DNA from: Rhizobium sp. AC27/96
GTDB lineage: Bacteria; Pseudomonadota; Alphaproteobacteria; Rhizobiales; Rhizobiaceae
Assembly (NCBI RefSeq): GCF_001692325.1
Contig: NZ_LXKN01000066.1
Span: 186,001-250,000, forward strand
Reading direction: 5' to 3'
DNA length: 64,000 bases
Under the pieces are notes generated by a model. The model did not search any database. It was given only the letters and a program-made list of their open reading frames with translations, and was not told the DNA's origin. Below are positions 32,869 through 41,209 of this stretch, piece after piece (the first letter of the stretch is position 1; each line of letters starts with the position of its first letter). The position numbers and the translations under genes were made by a program.

Positions 32869-34104
32869 GTGGCGATGACGGCAACCCAATCATTTGATCC
32901 GCTCTCGCAGGCATTCGCAGAGGATCCCTATGCATCCTATCGCGCACTCCGCGCCAGCGAAGGTCCGGTTTATTACGAGCATTTCGATATATGGCTGCTG
33001 TCGCGCTACCAGGATGTTGCCGCCGCCGCCGGCGACAAGACGCTGGTGCGCTCCCTTGAATTCTTCCTCTCTCCCGAGGAGATCCAGGAGCACAAGGTTC
33101 GGCTGAACTGGCATGACATGCCGAACCATTCGCGCTTCGTGCAGTTCAGCATGCTGGATTCCGATGGCGAAACGCACGACCGTCTGCGGCGCAAGGTTTT
33201 CCGCGAATTCACTCCCGCTCTCGTCGCCCGCCAGCGCGGGATGATCCAGGATTTCGTCGACAAGCTGCTCGACCGGCTGCTAGAGGCGGGAACGATCGAT
33301 TTCGTCGAGGATCTTGCCTCGGAAGTCCCAGGCCATATCATCGGCTCGGTGCTCGGTGTGCCGGACGAATATGCGGGGCAATTGCGCCGATGGTCGGAGC
33401 AGGTGGTGCAGTATTTCGACGTCGACCGCAGCGCCGAACGCAAGGCGATTGCCGAGCGCGCGACGACAGAGTTCTACGAATTGCTGAAGGAGCTCATTGC
33501 CGATCGCGTGCGCAGCCCGCGCGACGATCTCCTCTGTCGGCTCACGCAGGCCTATACCGCCGGCGAGTTGACCGAAGACGAACTCGTTTCCACCTGCATG
33601 CTGATCTTGATGGCCGGACACGGCTCGACGATCGACGTGCTGGGCAGCGGAATGCACGCTCTCTTGCAGCATTCAGACGCTCTGGCCAAGCTCAGGGAAG
33701 CGCCGACCGCTATGCCGACCGCCATTCAAGAAATGTTCCGCTACGAGTCGCCGCTGCCATTCTTCCATCGCTATCTCACCGAGGAAAAGGTGATCGCGGG
33801 CAAGAGCCTGCCGAGAGGCACCAAGGTCGGCCTGCTCTATGGTGCTGCCAATCGTGATCCCGAGCAGTTCGACACGCCTGACCAATTCAATATCGAGCGA
33901 AGCCCCAACCGCCATCTGGCGTTCGGCGGTGGCGCGCATTTCTGTCTCGGCAATCATCTCGCCCGCCTCGATATGGAGATCATTTTTACGACGCTGCTCC
34001 AGCGAACGCGCTCCATCGAATTGCTGGACGAACGTCCCGCCTACAAGCGCGGACTGTCGGTTCGTGGGCCGCAGCGGCTTAACATCAGGCTTATTCCCGC
34101 TTGA
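32869..34104 (+). CDS. Cytochrome P450
   Basis: A 411-residue soluble bacterial P450. The oxygen-activation helix has LMAGHGSTIDVLGSG (A-G-x-x-S/T), the ExxR region is AIQEMFRYESPLP, and the heme loop is FGGGAHFCLGNHLAR with the thiolate Cys359. The GTG at 32869 follows GGAGGAG by six bases; ATGs at 32854 and 32875 are alternatives. A [2Fe-2S] ferredoxin gene follows after 28 bp, so this is a class I system that needs a separate NAD(P)H-ferredoxin reductase, which is not in the window. The substrate is unknown. Confidence 0.9.
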   Translation: MAMTATQSFDPLSQAFAEDPYASYRALRASEGPVYYEHFDIWLLSRYQDVAAAAGDKTLVRSLEFFLSPEEIQEHKVRLNWHDMPNHSRFVQFSMLDSDGETHDRLRRKVFREFTPALVARQRGMIQDFVDKLLDRLLEAGTIDFVEDLASEVPGHIIGSVLGVPDEYAGQLRRWSEQVVQYFDVDRSAERKAIAERATTEFYELLKELIADRVRSPRDDLLCRLTQAYTAGELTEDELVSTCMLILMAGHGSTIDVLGSGMHALLQHSDALAKLREAPTAMPTAIQEMFRYESPLPFFHRYLTEEKVIAGKSLPRGTKVGLLYGAANRDPEQFDTPDQFNIERSPNRHLAFGGGAHFCLGNHLARLDMEIIFTTLLQRTRSIELLDERPAYKRGLSVRGPQRLNIRLIPA

Positions 34105-34132
34105 GCGGGTTGTCGAAAGCATGGAGAATGCA

Positions 34133-34453
34133 ATGTGTGAAATCGTGTTCGTCGACTCCGCTGGTCAGGAAAAGCGTGTGCGTGCGGAGAATGGCGAGAC
34201 GCTGATGGCCGTTGCCGTCAGGAACAACATCGATGGTATCGTGGCGCAATGCGGCGGCGCCTTGGCCTGCGGGACCTGTCATTGCTACATCGATCAGCCG
34301 CACCTCGATCTGCTGCCTCCGCCTTCTGAGGAGGAAGCTGACATGATCGAGTTCGTGATGGACCCGACCGCCAACAGTCGCCTTAGTTGTCAGATCCTCT
34401 TGAGCAGCGTCACCGACGGAATGCGCGTGGTCGTTCCGGATAGTCAGCACTGA
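34133..34453 (+). CDS. [2Fe-2S] ferredoxin, P450 redox partner
   Basis: A 106-residue adrenodoxin/putidaredoxin-type ferredoxin. The cluster ligands are Cys40, Cys46, Cys49 (CGGALACGTCHC) and Cys86 (SRLSCQILL). The loop GTCHCYIDQPHLDLLPPPSE and the C-terminal GMRVVVPDSQH are usual for this group. GGAGAA lies four bases before the ATG at 34133; an ATG at 34121 is also in frame. It directly follows the P450 gene and should donate electrons to it. Confidence 0.9.
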   Translation: MCEIVFVDSAGQEKRVRAENGETLMAVAVRNNIDGIVAQCGGALACGTCHCYIDQPHLDLLPPPSEEEADMIEFVMDPTANSRLSCQILLSSVTDGMRVVVPDSQH

Positions 34454-34711
34454 TCCCAGGCATCTTGGCAATCGACAGGGTTGCTGAATAGAAGACGCTG
34501 CCATTTTCTATTCCGAAGGCCTGGCTTGGCAGAGTTGCGATCGAATACAGCGGGGGTTTCCAATGGAAGACAATCCGCTATAAGGTCTTGTCTTGGAGAG
34601 ATCATAAGCGATTGCGCTACCGCAATTGCGACTATGAGGCAATCCTCAGCCCTTCATCCAAGCTGATCCTGAGTCAGACGCGGCCCGTCACTGAGCGCAC
34701 ATCCGAGCATT

Positions 34712-35332
34712 ATGGCTAAACAGACAAAACCTTTCGTCCTCGAAATCAAATCCTCCCGCCGAATGAGAACAAGGCCTGCCGAACAGGCAAAGTCGATCTG
34801 GGGCTCCTTCGCCTCCGACCTCAAGCAGAGCCTGGCGGAAAACGAGGAGCCTGCGGTCAGCGCGCCTGTGCGCGAGCACTGTACCGAGGTGTCGGATCCG
34901 GTCCAGGCTATTGCAGCCAATCACGATGAAGTCTCAATTTCGCCGCCCAGATCCGGGTTTGTCGAAAAATGGGCTGCGAAGAGGGCGGAAAAGCCGAAGG
35001 CGGGCGCGGCGGATATGGTCGCAACATTCCTCAGGCGGCTTGAACGGCAAAAGACCTTGCTTGCCGAATTTGAGGCGGATCCCAGCGGCTTCAACAGCTG
35101 GCGATCCGCGTGGTTTCGCAAGGTGAATGGCGGCTTCGGTATCAGCATCGGTTATGACCGGATCGATGCCGGCGGTGGTCTGCGATACATCGTTGTCGAA
35201 ACCCTCCGGGATGTCTCCGAATTCCTCGATGATCTCGGCCACCACGCACAAACCGACAAGAATTTTCAACGCGCCCTTAGCGAAAGCCGGTCACGGCGTG
35301 CCGGGCGCAGAGTTGGCGCCACGGCAGCCTAG
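34712..35332 (+). CDS. Conserved-looking hypothetical protein
   Basis: A 206-residue, charged protein that I do not recognise. The first ~90 residues are low in hydrophobics and probably disordered (KSSRRMRTRPAEQAKSIWGS). The second half (FLRRLERQKTLLAEFEADPS; WRSAWFRKVNGGFGISIGYD; RYIVVETLRDVSEFLDDL) looks folded. Codon use resembles neighbouring genes, which supports a real gene. It has no clear ribosome site. A 258-bp gap precedes it. It is convergent with an SDR gene. Confidence 0.6.
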   Translation: MAKQTKPFVLEIKSSRRMRTRPAEQAKSIWGSFASDLKQSLAENEEPAVSAPVREHCTEVSDPVQAIAANHDEVSISPPRSGFVEKWAAKRAEKPKAGAADMVATFLRRLERQKTLLAEFEADPSGFNSWRSAWFRKVNGGFGISIGYDRIDAGGGLRYIVVETLRDVSEFLDDLGHHAQTDKNFQRALSESRSRRAGRRVGATAA

Positions 35333-35384
35333 GGGATCTTATCGTCTCTCGAGACAGTGTCTCTTAGTCCGAGGCGCCATACGG

Positions 35385-36152
35385 CTAAATTGCCGTGAAG
35401 CCATTATCGACGAAGAGATGGATGCCGTTCACGAAATTGGATTCGTCAGAGGCCAGGTAGAGGGCGGCTCGTGCCACATCCTCCGGCTCGCCGATCCGGC
35501 CCTGTTGCGCGGCGATCGCGGCATCGGAAACATCGACACCAAGCGCCTGCAGCTCGGCGACCTCGCGCAGGCCATGCGGCGTGCGGATAAAGCCAGGGCA
35601 AACCGCGTTGCAACGAATATTTCGGTCGCGGAATTCGACGGCTATGGCGCGAGCGAACATATGAACGGCACCTTTCGTGGTGTCGTAGAGTACCTCCATC
35701 GGCGTAGCAGCAACTGCCGAGATCGACGATGTGCAGACGATGGAACCCCCGCCAGCCGCAATCATGCCCGGCAGGACGGCTTTGGTCATCAGGAACATCG
35801 AACGCACGTTGACTGCGTGCAGCCATTCCCATTCCTCAAGCGTCGTTTCGAGAAACGGTTTGATGACGATCGTTCCGGCGTGATTGAAGAGTACGTTTGC
35901 GGCACCGAAACGATCCTCGATGCCCTTCACGGCGCCATTGACGGCCGCTTCGTCCGAAACATCGGCGACCCAATGATCGGCGCTGCCGCCGCCGCTGCGA
36001 ATGGATTGCACCGTCTCCGCCGCGGCATCGCCATTTCGGTCGATAATTGCGACTTTCGCTCCTTCCGCCGCAAACAGACGTGACGCCGCCCCGCCCATCC
36101 CCGTGGCTCCGCCAGAGATGATGGCAATCTTACCCTTTAGCCTGTCCGTCAT
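35385..36152 (-). CDS. Short-chain dehydrogenase/reductase (SDR)
   Basis: A 255-residue classical SDR. IISGGATGMGG is the cofactor loop, an Asp after the second strand (AIIDRNGD) favours NAD(H), CTSSISAVA is the Ser region and YDTTK holds the catalytic Tyr and Lys. The C-terminal LFVDNGFTAI is standard for the family. It stands alone, with a 69-bp gap to the kinase operon. Its substrate cannot be told from the sequence. Confidence 0.87.
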   Translation of the reverse strand: MTDRLKGKIAIISGGATGMGGAASRLFAAEGAKVAIIDRNGDAAAETVQSIRSGGGSADHWVADVSDEAAVNGAVKGIEDRFGAANVLFNHAGTIVIKPFLETTLEEWEWLHAVNVRSMFLMTKAVLPGMIAAGGGSIVCTSSISAVAATPMEVLYDTTKGAVHMFARAIAVEFRDRNIRCNAVCPGFIRTPHGLREVAELQALGVDVSDAAIAAQQGRIGEPEDVARAALYLASDESNFVNGIHLFVDNGFTAI

Positions 36153-36221
36153 TGGTTCCTCGCTTGATGTCCGAAAATGTGGATCGAACTACAATTCACG
36201 CGCGGCATAAAGCGATATTTC

Positions 36222-38282
36222 TCAACGATCCGGGGATATAAGCTTGCCGATTTCGGCAGCCAACTGCGTTTGCGTATACGGTTTTCCGAGCCTTGCGACA
36301 TCGAGATCCGCACCGGCCGGCAATTCGGCATATCCGGAGGCAATGAGGATCGGTAGGTCGGGAGCAATATTACGGGCTGCTTTGGCCAATTCCGCACCGG
36401 TCATGCCGGGCATGGAATAATCGGTGATCATCAGGTCGAAGCCGCCGCCGCTGTTCAAATATTCGAGCGCCTCCTTGCCCGAATGCGCCTCAGTCACCTC
36501 ATGACCGAGATCGCTGAGCATATCGGCGGAGCTCATCGCGATCAGGACATCATCGTCGACGAGCAGGATCTTCTTTGGTCCCGCGGCCTCTTCCGGGCTC
36601 ACTGGCGTCACCTCGACAACGACGTCTCGGGAGCTCGTGGATGTCGAGACCGGTATCCAGAGCTCAGCCGTCGTCCCCTTGCCGATGCTGCTGGCTAGTC
36701 TGAGATCGCCTTTCAACTGCAGGGCAAGCCCATGGATCATGGATAGGCCGAGCCCCGTTCCCTTTCCGAGTTCCTTCGTGGAGAAGAACGGCTCTATGGC
36801 CTTTTGCAGCGTTTCTTCGTTCATCCCATGCCCCTCATCGACCACCGACAGAACAAGATAGTTCCCGGCCGCAAGAGTCTCTGTTTTCTCGGCCTGTTCT
36901 TCCGCCCTCAGTTTTATCCATATGGTGCCGCCATCGGGCATGGCATCCCGGGCGTTGACTGCGAGATTGAGCAGAGCCAACTCCACCTGATTGCTGTCTG
37001 CGGACACGAAAGGGAGGGCGGCGGGAATTGACGATTCAATTCGAATAGCCGAGCCGACGGATCGTTTCAGGAGATCTTCCATTCCAACGACAAGCCCGCC
37101 CAGATCGACCGGGCCGATGCGAAGGTCCTGTCGGCGTGCAAACGCCAGCAGTCTCTGGGTGAGAGAGGCGCCTCGCTTGGCGCCTTGCAACGCCCCGTCG
37201 ATCAGGCGGCCTGCCTTTACGTCGTCTCCGACATGTTTGCGAAGCAACTCAAGATTGCCGAGGACTGCCATCAGCAGATTGTTGAAATCGTGGGCGACCC
37301 CGCCGGTCAACTGGCCGATAGCCTCCATCTTCTGTGCGTGACTAAGCTGTTCCTCCGCGCGCTCGCGCTGGCTGACCTCCGCCATGACGACAGCGTGCGC
37401 CTGTTCGAGTTCAAGCGTACGCTCCGCCACTCTTTCCTCCAATATTTCATTGAGCTGCCGCTGATGTTCCTCGGCCTTCAGTCGCGCGGTTATATCGGCC
37501 GACACACCGACCAGCTTGATCGCCTTGCCCGCTCGATCTCGATGAAGCTGGGCGTGGATTTCTGCCCAGTGGACCGAACCGTCGCCCCAGATCGTCCTGT
37601 ATTCGATCGAGTAGTCCGCCCCTGTGTTGACCGTGGTGGCCACCGCATTCTGCATGCGGTCAAGGTCTTCCGGGTGGACGGTATCCAGCAGGTCACGATA
37701 GGTGAAGCCGAGGTCGGGGTCGCGTCCAAAAATCCGCTTGCAGGTTGCCGAGGTGATCAGCTCCTTGGTCGCAAGGTCGAGCTCCCAGGCGCCTAGCCGC
37801 CCGGCCTCGATTGCGGTTTGCAGCCTCCGCTCGCCTTCGTCCAGGGCTTCGATGCGCAATCGCGCTTCGTATTGGCGACGTCGTCCCCGCAATGCCGATC
37901 GGGCGACGCTGACGAAGGTTGTTACATGGAACGGACGTTCGATGAAGCTGACATTGCCGAGGATTTCCGAAAGCCTTGCGGCGGCGGGATTGCGCTCGGG
38001 GCCGCCGCCGCGGTTCGTCATGATGATGAACGGCAGGTCGGACCAGCTCGGCTGGGCTTCGATCCAGGCGGACATTGCGCGCAGGTCCGCTGAGCGCAAT
38101 GTCTCTTCGGTGATGATTGCAAACGCCACATCGTCGCTCAGACTGGCGACAAAGGCGGTGAGATCCGGCGCCACTTTCGAATTGACGCCTGCCTCCTGCA
38201 GCAACGAGGCTGCAATCTGTGCATCGCGTCCGAGAGGAGCGTGGATAAGGCCGATGGTATCTCTATTAGGAATGATCGCCAT
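36222..38282 (-). CDS. Hybrid sensor histidine kinase with degenerate N-terminal receiver, PAS and C-terminal receiver
   Basis: A 686-residue cytoplasmic kinase. Residues ~1-130 resemble a receiver domain that lacks the phosphoacceptor (AFAIITEETL has Glu where Asp is expected). A PAS domain follows (~155-275; FGRDPDLGFTYRDLLDTVHP). A coiled-coil linker leads to the H-box IGQLTGGVAHDFNNLL and an ATPase domain (NLAVNARDAMPDGG; GTGLGLSMIHGL). The C-terminal receiver has LLVDDDVLIA and the phosphoacceptor in MITDYSMPGM. The gene overlaps the upstream kaiC-like gene by 17 bp, so the two are translated together and probably share one signalling path. Confidence 0.9.
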   Translation of the reverse strand: MAIIPNRDTIGLIHAPLGRDAQIAASLLQEAGVNSKVAPDLTAFVASLSDDVAFAIITEETLRSADLRAMSAWIEAQPSWSDLPFIIMTNRGGGPERNPAAARLSEILGNVSFIERPFHVTTFVSVARSALRGRRRQYEARLRIEALDEGERRLQTAIEAGRLGAWELDLATKELITSATCKRIFGRDPDLGFTYRDLLDTVHPEDLDRMQNAVATTVNTGADYSIEYRTIWGDGSVHWAEIHAQLHRDRAGKAIKLVGVSADITARLKAEEHQRQLNEILEERVAERTLELEQAHAVVMAEVSQRERAEEQLSHAQKMEAIGQLTGGVAHDFNNLLMAVLGNLELLRKHVGDDVKAGRLIDGALQGAKRGASLTQRLLAFARRQDLRIGPVDLGGLVVGMEDLLKRSVGSAIRIESSIPAALPFVSADSNQVELALLNLAVNARDAMPDGGTIWIKLRAEEQAEKTETLAAGNYLVLSVVDEGHGMNEETLQKAIEPFFSTKELGKGTGLGLSMIHGLALQLKGDLRLASSIGKGTTAELWIPVSTSTSSRDVVVEVTPVSPEEAAGPKKILLVDDDVLIAMSSADMLSDLGHEVTEAHSGKEALEYLNSGGGFDLMITDYSMPGMTGAELAKAARNIAPDLPILIASGYAELPAGADLDVARLGKPYTQTQLAAEIGKLISPDR

Positions 38283-39774
38283 CCTCGTCTGAATTCGAAA
38301 GCAGCGGGTGCCTTTCGTTCATGAAAGTCGGTACGCCCCGCAGGACGCCTTGAAAGCCGGAAAGAGGTTCGCCCAAGGTCAAGCCGGCATGCGTAATCCG
38401 AAATTCCCGAATGGTATCCTCATGTTTGCCTGTGCGCTTTTTGATGACGGATACTGCCCGCCGGACCTTCCCGAGCGCTTCGAAATAGCGAAGCAGGATG
38501 ACGGTATCGGCGAGATAGGTCACATCGACAGGAGATTTCATATCTCCGACGAGCCCGTGCTGGGCAACCGTGAGGAAAGTGTTGGCGCCCTGCCGGTTGA
38601 GATATTGCAGCAGCTCATGCATGTGCAGAATGAGCGCGTTTTCCTCCGGCATCGACGCCTGGTAGCCGTTGACGCTGTCGATGACGACGGCCTTTGCGTC
38701 ATAGCTCGCGACGCGGTCCCTGACACGCTGGGCAAATTCACCGGGTGACAGCTCTGCCGCATCCAATTGCTCGATGTGGATCAGGCCTGCATCTCGCATG
38801 CCCTCCAGGTCAAAGCCCATCGCCTTGGTCCGCGAGAAAAGCAGGCCTAGTTCCTCGTCAAAGACGAAAATGGCCGCCTTTTCGCCGCGCTTGGTGGCCG
38901 CATCGACGAACTGCAGTGCAAACAGGCTCTTGCCCGTTCCTGCCGGGCCGATCAGGAGCGTGCTCGAACCGCGCTCGATGCCGCCACCCAGAAGATCATC
39001 GAACTCCGGGATGCCGCTTTTAAGCGTGGTGCGCTCGAACCCCATTTTATGTTCTATCGCACGCAGACGGGGGAATACGGCGACGCCGCCCGTCTTGATG
39101 ATGAAATCATGATAGCCGCCGCGAAAGGATTGCCCGCGGTATTTGATGATCCGCAACCGCCGACGCTCCGATCCGTAATCGGGGGCCAGCTGCTCCAGAT
39201 GGATGACGGCATGAACGACGCTATGAACGGTCTTGTCGAGGATATCGGATGTCATGTCGTCGAGAAGCAAGACGGTAGCGTCGGACCTCGAGAAGAAATG
39301 CTTGAGTGCCAGGATCTGGCGGCGATACCGCAGCGAACTCTGCGCCAGCAGCCGGATTTCCGAGAGGCTGTCGATGACCACTCTTTGCGGCTTCATGCGC
39401 TCGAATGTCTCGAAAATGAGCTTGGTCGTCTCGCCCAGTTCGAGGTCGGACGAATATAAAAGGCTTTGCTGCTGATCCGCGTCGAGAAGGCTTTCGGGCG
39501 GGACAAGCTCGAAGATCCGGATCTGATCGCCGATTTCCATGCCATGGGAACGGGCGCTGTCTCGCAACTCGTCTTCGGTTTCTGAAAGGCTGATATAGAG
39601 ACAGCGTTCGCCCTTGACCGCTCCCTCCAGAAGGAACTGCAGGGCAATCGTGGTTTTGCCGGTGCCCGGCGAGCCTTCCAAGAGAAATACGTGACGGCGT
39701 GTCAATCCACCGGAAAGCACATCGTCGAGACCCGCAACGCCGGTCAATGCCTTTTCATGCAACTCTTCAATCAT
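38266..39774 (-). CDS. kaiC: KaiC-family double ATPase with altered phosphorylation sites
   Basis: A 502-residue RecA-like protein with two KaiC domains. Walker A motifs are EGSPGTGKTT (residues 33-42) and GPAGTGKS (about 275-283). The first domain keeps one glutamate of the catalytic pair (SLSETEDEL). The second has DEE in FVFDEELGLL. Aligning DTVILLRYFE to cyanobacterial KaiC places Thr419-Tyr420 at the Ser431-Thr432 phosphosites. The ATG at 39774 is chosen for AGGAG just upstream. Non-cyanobacterial KaiC proteins act in stress or timing responses. No kaiA or kaiB is present here; a hybrid kinase gene follows directly. Confidence 0.87.
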   Translation of the reverse strand: MIEELHEKALTGVAGLDDVLSGGLTRRHVFLLEGSPGTGKTTIALQFLLEGAVKGERCLYISLSETEDELRDSARSHGMEIGDQIRIFELVPPESLLDADQQQSLLYSSDLELGETTKLIFETFERMKPQRVVIDSLSEIRLLAQSSLRYRRQILALKHFFSRSDATVLLLDDMTSDILDKTVHSVVHAVIHLEQLAPDYGSERRRLRIIKYRGQSFRGGYHDFIIKTGGVAVFPRLRAIEHKMGFERTTLKSGIPEFDDLLGGGIERGSSTLLIGPAGTGKSLFALQFVDAATKRGEKAAIFVFDEELGLLFSRTKAMGFDLEGMRDAGLIHIEQLDAAELSPGEFAQRVRDRVASYDAKAVVIDSVNGYQASMPEENALILHMHELLQYLNRQGANTFLTVAQHGLVGDMKSPVDVTYLADTVILLRYFEALGKVRRAVSVIKKRTGKHEDTIREFRITHAGLTLGEPLSGFQGVLRGVPTFMNERHPLLSNSDEDGDHS

Positions 39775-39993
39775 TTTTTCTCCTAATCTCTCCAAGATGC
39801 AGAGCTTAGATTGCGAGAGCAAATACCGGCCTCCGGCAGCTGCTCGAATGCTTGTTCTATCTTCAGCAAGCCTGAGGATCGCCCGATGATGATGAAGAGG
39901 CGATCTTCGCTGTATATCTCGCTGTAGCGTGAAGGTTGGTGCAACGATCAGCTGGCACCATCAGCCCATGTTTCATTGTGCGACGGCTATCCT

Positions 39994-40155
39994 TCAGCGT
40001 CGGATTACGCGCATGAGAAGCGACGCGACGAACAATATGAGAAAAAGAAAGAATAGGACGTGGGCAATGGATGCCGACGCGCCTGCAAGACCACCGAAGC
40101 CGAGAGCACCTGCAATCAAAGCAACGACAAGAAATAGCAGTGCATAGTAAAGCAT
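39994..40155 (-). CDS. DUF1328 (YtjA-like) small membrane protein
   Basis: A 53-residue peptide. It starts MLYYALLFLVVALIAGALGF, then GGLAGASASIAHVLFFLFL, and ends in SLLMRVIRR. Two hydrophobic segments joined by a Gly/Ala-rich turn and a basic tail match the DUF1328/YtjA family of tiny inner-membrane proteins. GGAGGA lies just before the ATG. An EcfG-type promoter sits 29 bp upstream, so it is probably part of the alphaproteobacterial general stress response. It lies between the kaiC-like gene and a TetR gene. Confidence 0.85.
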   Translation of the reverse strand: MLYYALLFLVVALIAGALGFGGLAGASASIAHVLFFLFLILFVASLLMRVIRR

Positions 40156-40183
40156 CTTATCCTCCATCTGTGGTCAGACAGAG

Positions 40184-40209
40184 AACGAGAACAGCCCTTG
40201 CTTTGTTCC
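40184..40209 (-). promoter_or_regulatory. EcfG-type (general stress sigma factor) promoter for the DUF1328 gene
   Basis: Read on the minus strand, GGAAC (40209-40205) and CGTT (40187-40184) are separated by 17 bases. This matches the alphaproteobacterial EcfG consensus GGAAC-N16/17-CGTT. The -10 element is 29 bp from the DUF1328 start codon, a normal leader length. Confidence 0.75.
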
Positions 40210-40403
40210 ATCCCGGTGATGCAAGCACAAACCGGAAGAGGAAACGGCCTCAAGATCTTCGGTCATTGTCATGCACGGTAAGTGCGCGAAGAACTCAGAG
40301 GTCGGCGTCAAACACTGCTGCGGCAATGGCTGATATTTACGTGGCGGTGGGACGGCATGCGGATGAGGGGCCGTCGAATTTCTAACCCGTTAGCGCTGTG
40401 ATC

Positions 40404-40982
40404 TCATTGCCTGTCGCGGCCGTCCAGGGCCGCCTTTGCCCCATCGAAAACCGTAAGGGCGCATTGGCCGGCAACGAGTACTGCTGCCGGATCGCGATCG
40501 ACGGCAACGGTGGCAAGTGCACCTTCGTAGAGAAGAGCAAGATGTCTCGCCGGCTGGCTGTCGGTAATGCCGGCTTCGGCCAGAATAGCCGCGAAAATGG
40601 CGCGGACGGCGCGTTTGTGTTCTCGCGCAACGTCCACGATGCGAGCGGAATCGCCATGCTCGGCAACCGCGAGTGCGAAGGCGCACCCCCTGAATTCGCG
40701 GCTGTCGGCCTTCTTGAAGAGCTCCTGGAAAATGACCTCTATCTGCTCGCGCTGCGTTGCCGTTCGCCGCCTCACATCCTCCAATGCGTTGATGACACGC
40801 TCGTGGCGTTGGCTCAGATAGGCTGCGACCAGATAATCCTTGGAAGGAAAATGGCGATAGAGGGTCGCCTTGGCGATGCTGGCTTCCTCGATGATCCTTT
40901 CGATGCCGACCGCGCGGATGCCCTCGCGATAGAACAACACGCCGGCGACCTCGAGGATTTGTTCGGATATGGACCGTCTCAT
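40404..40982 (-). CDS. TetR-family transcriptional regulator
   Basis: A 192-residue TetR protein. The DNA-binding region is ISEQILEVAGVLFYREGIRA, then IIEEASIAKATLYRHFPSKD. The C-terminal half resembles the subgroup with a FRGCAFALAVAEHGD motif. The upstream 227 bp (40983-41209) would hold its promoter. No adjacent gene is clearly its target; the flavin-oxidoreductase operon ends there on the same strand. Confidence 0.87.
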   Translation of the reverse strand: MRRSISEQILEVAGVLFYREGIRAVGIERIIEEASIAKATLYRHFPSKDYLVAAYLSQRHERVINALEDVRRRTATQREQIEVIFQELFKKADSREFRGCAFALAVAEHGDSARIVDVAREHKRAVRAIFAAILAEAGITDSQPARHLALLYEGALATVAVDRDPAAVLVAGQCALTVFDGAKAALDGRDRQ

Positions 40983-41209
40983 GGGTATTCGTAGCGCCTA
41001 TGCTCAGTTCGACGTATGGGGAGCGGAAAACAGATATAAGGTTGTGGCGGGATTTGCATCCCCATCGGCAAGATCAACTCCTTGAACTTGCCGGCGCATC
41101 CGATCCGTACCCGCCGGGCGCTTCGATCCCGGCTGTTTGATCGTTTTGCCTTGCTCCCTCGATAGCACCCTCACCGAAAGCCGCGACAAGCCTGGCTCTG
41201 CTGTGCCAG

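Noticed and set aside
35127..36083. Plus-strand open frame of 318 codons opposite the SDR gene
   Set aside because: Overlaps a classical SDR with all motifs on the other strand; composition is that of a shadow frame.
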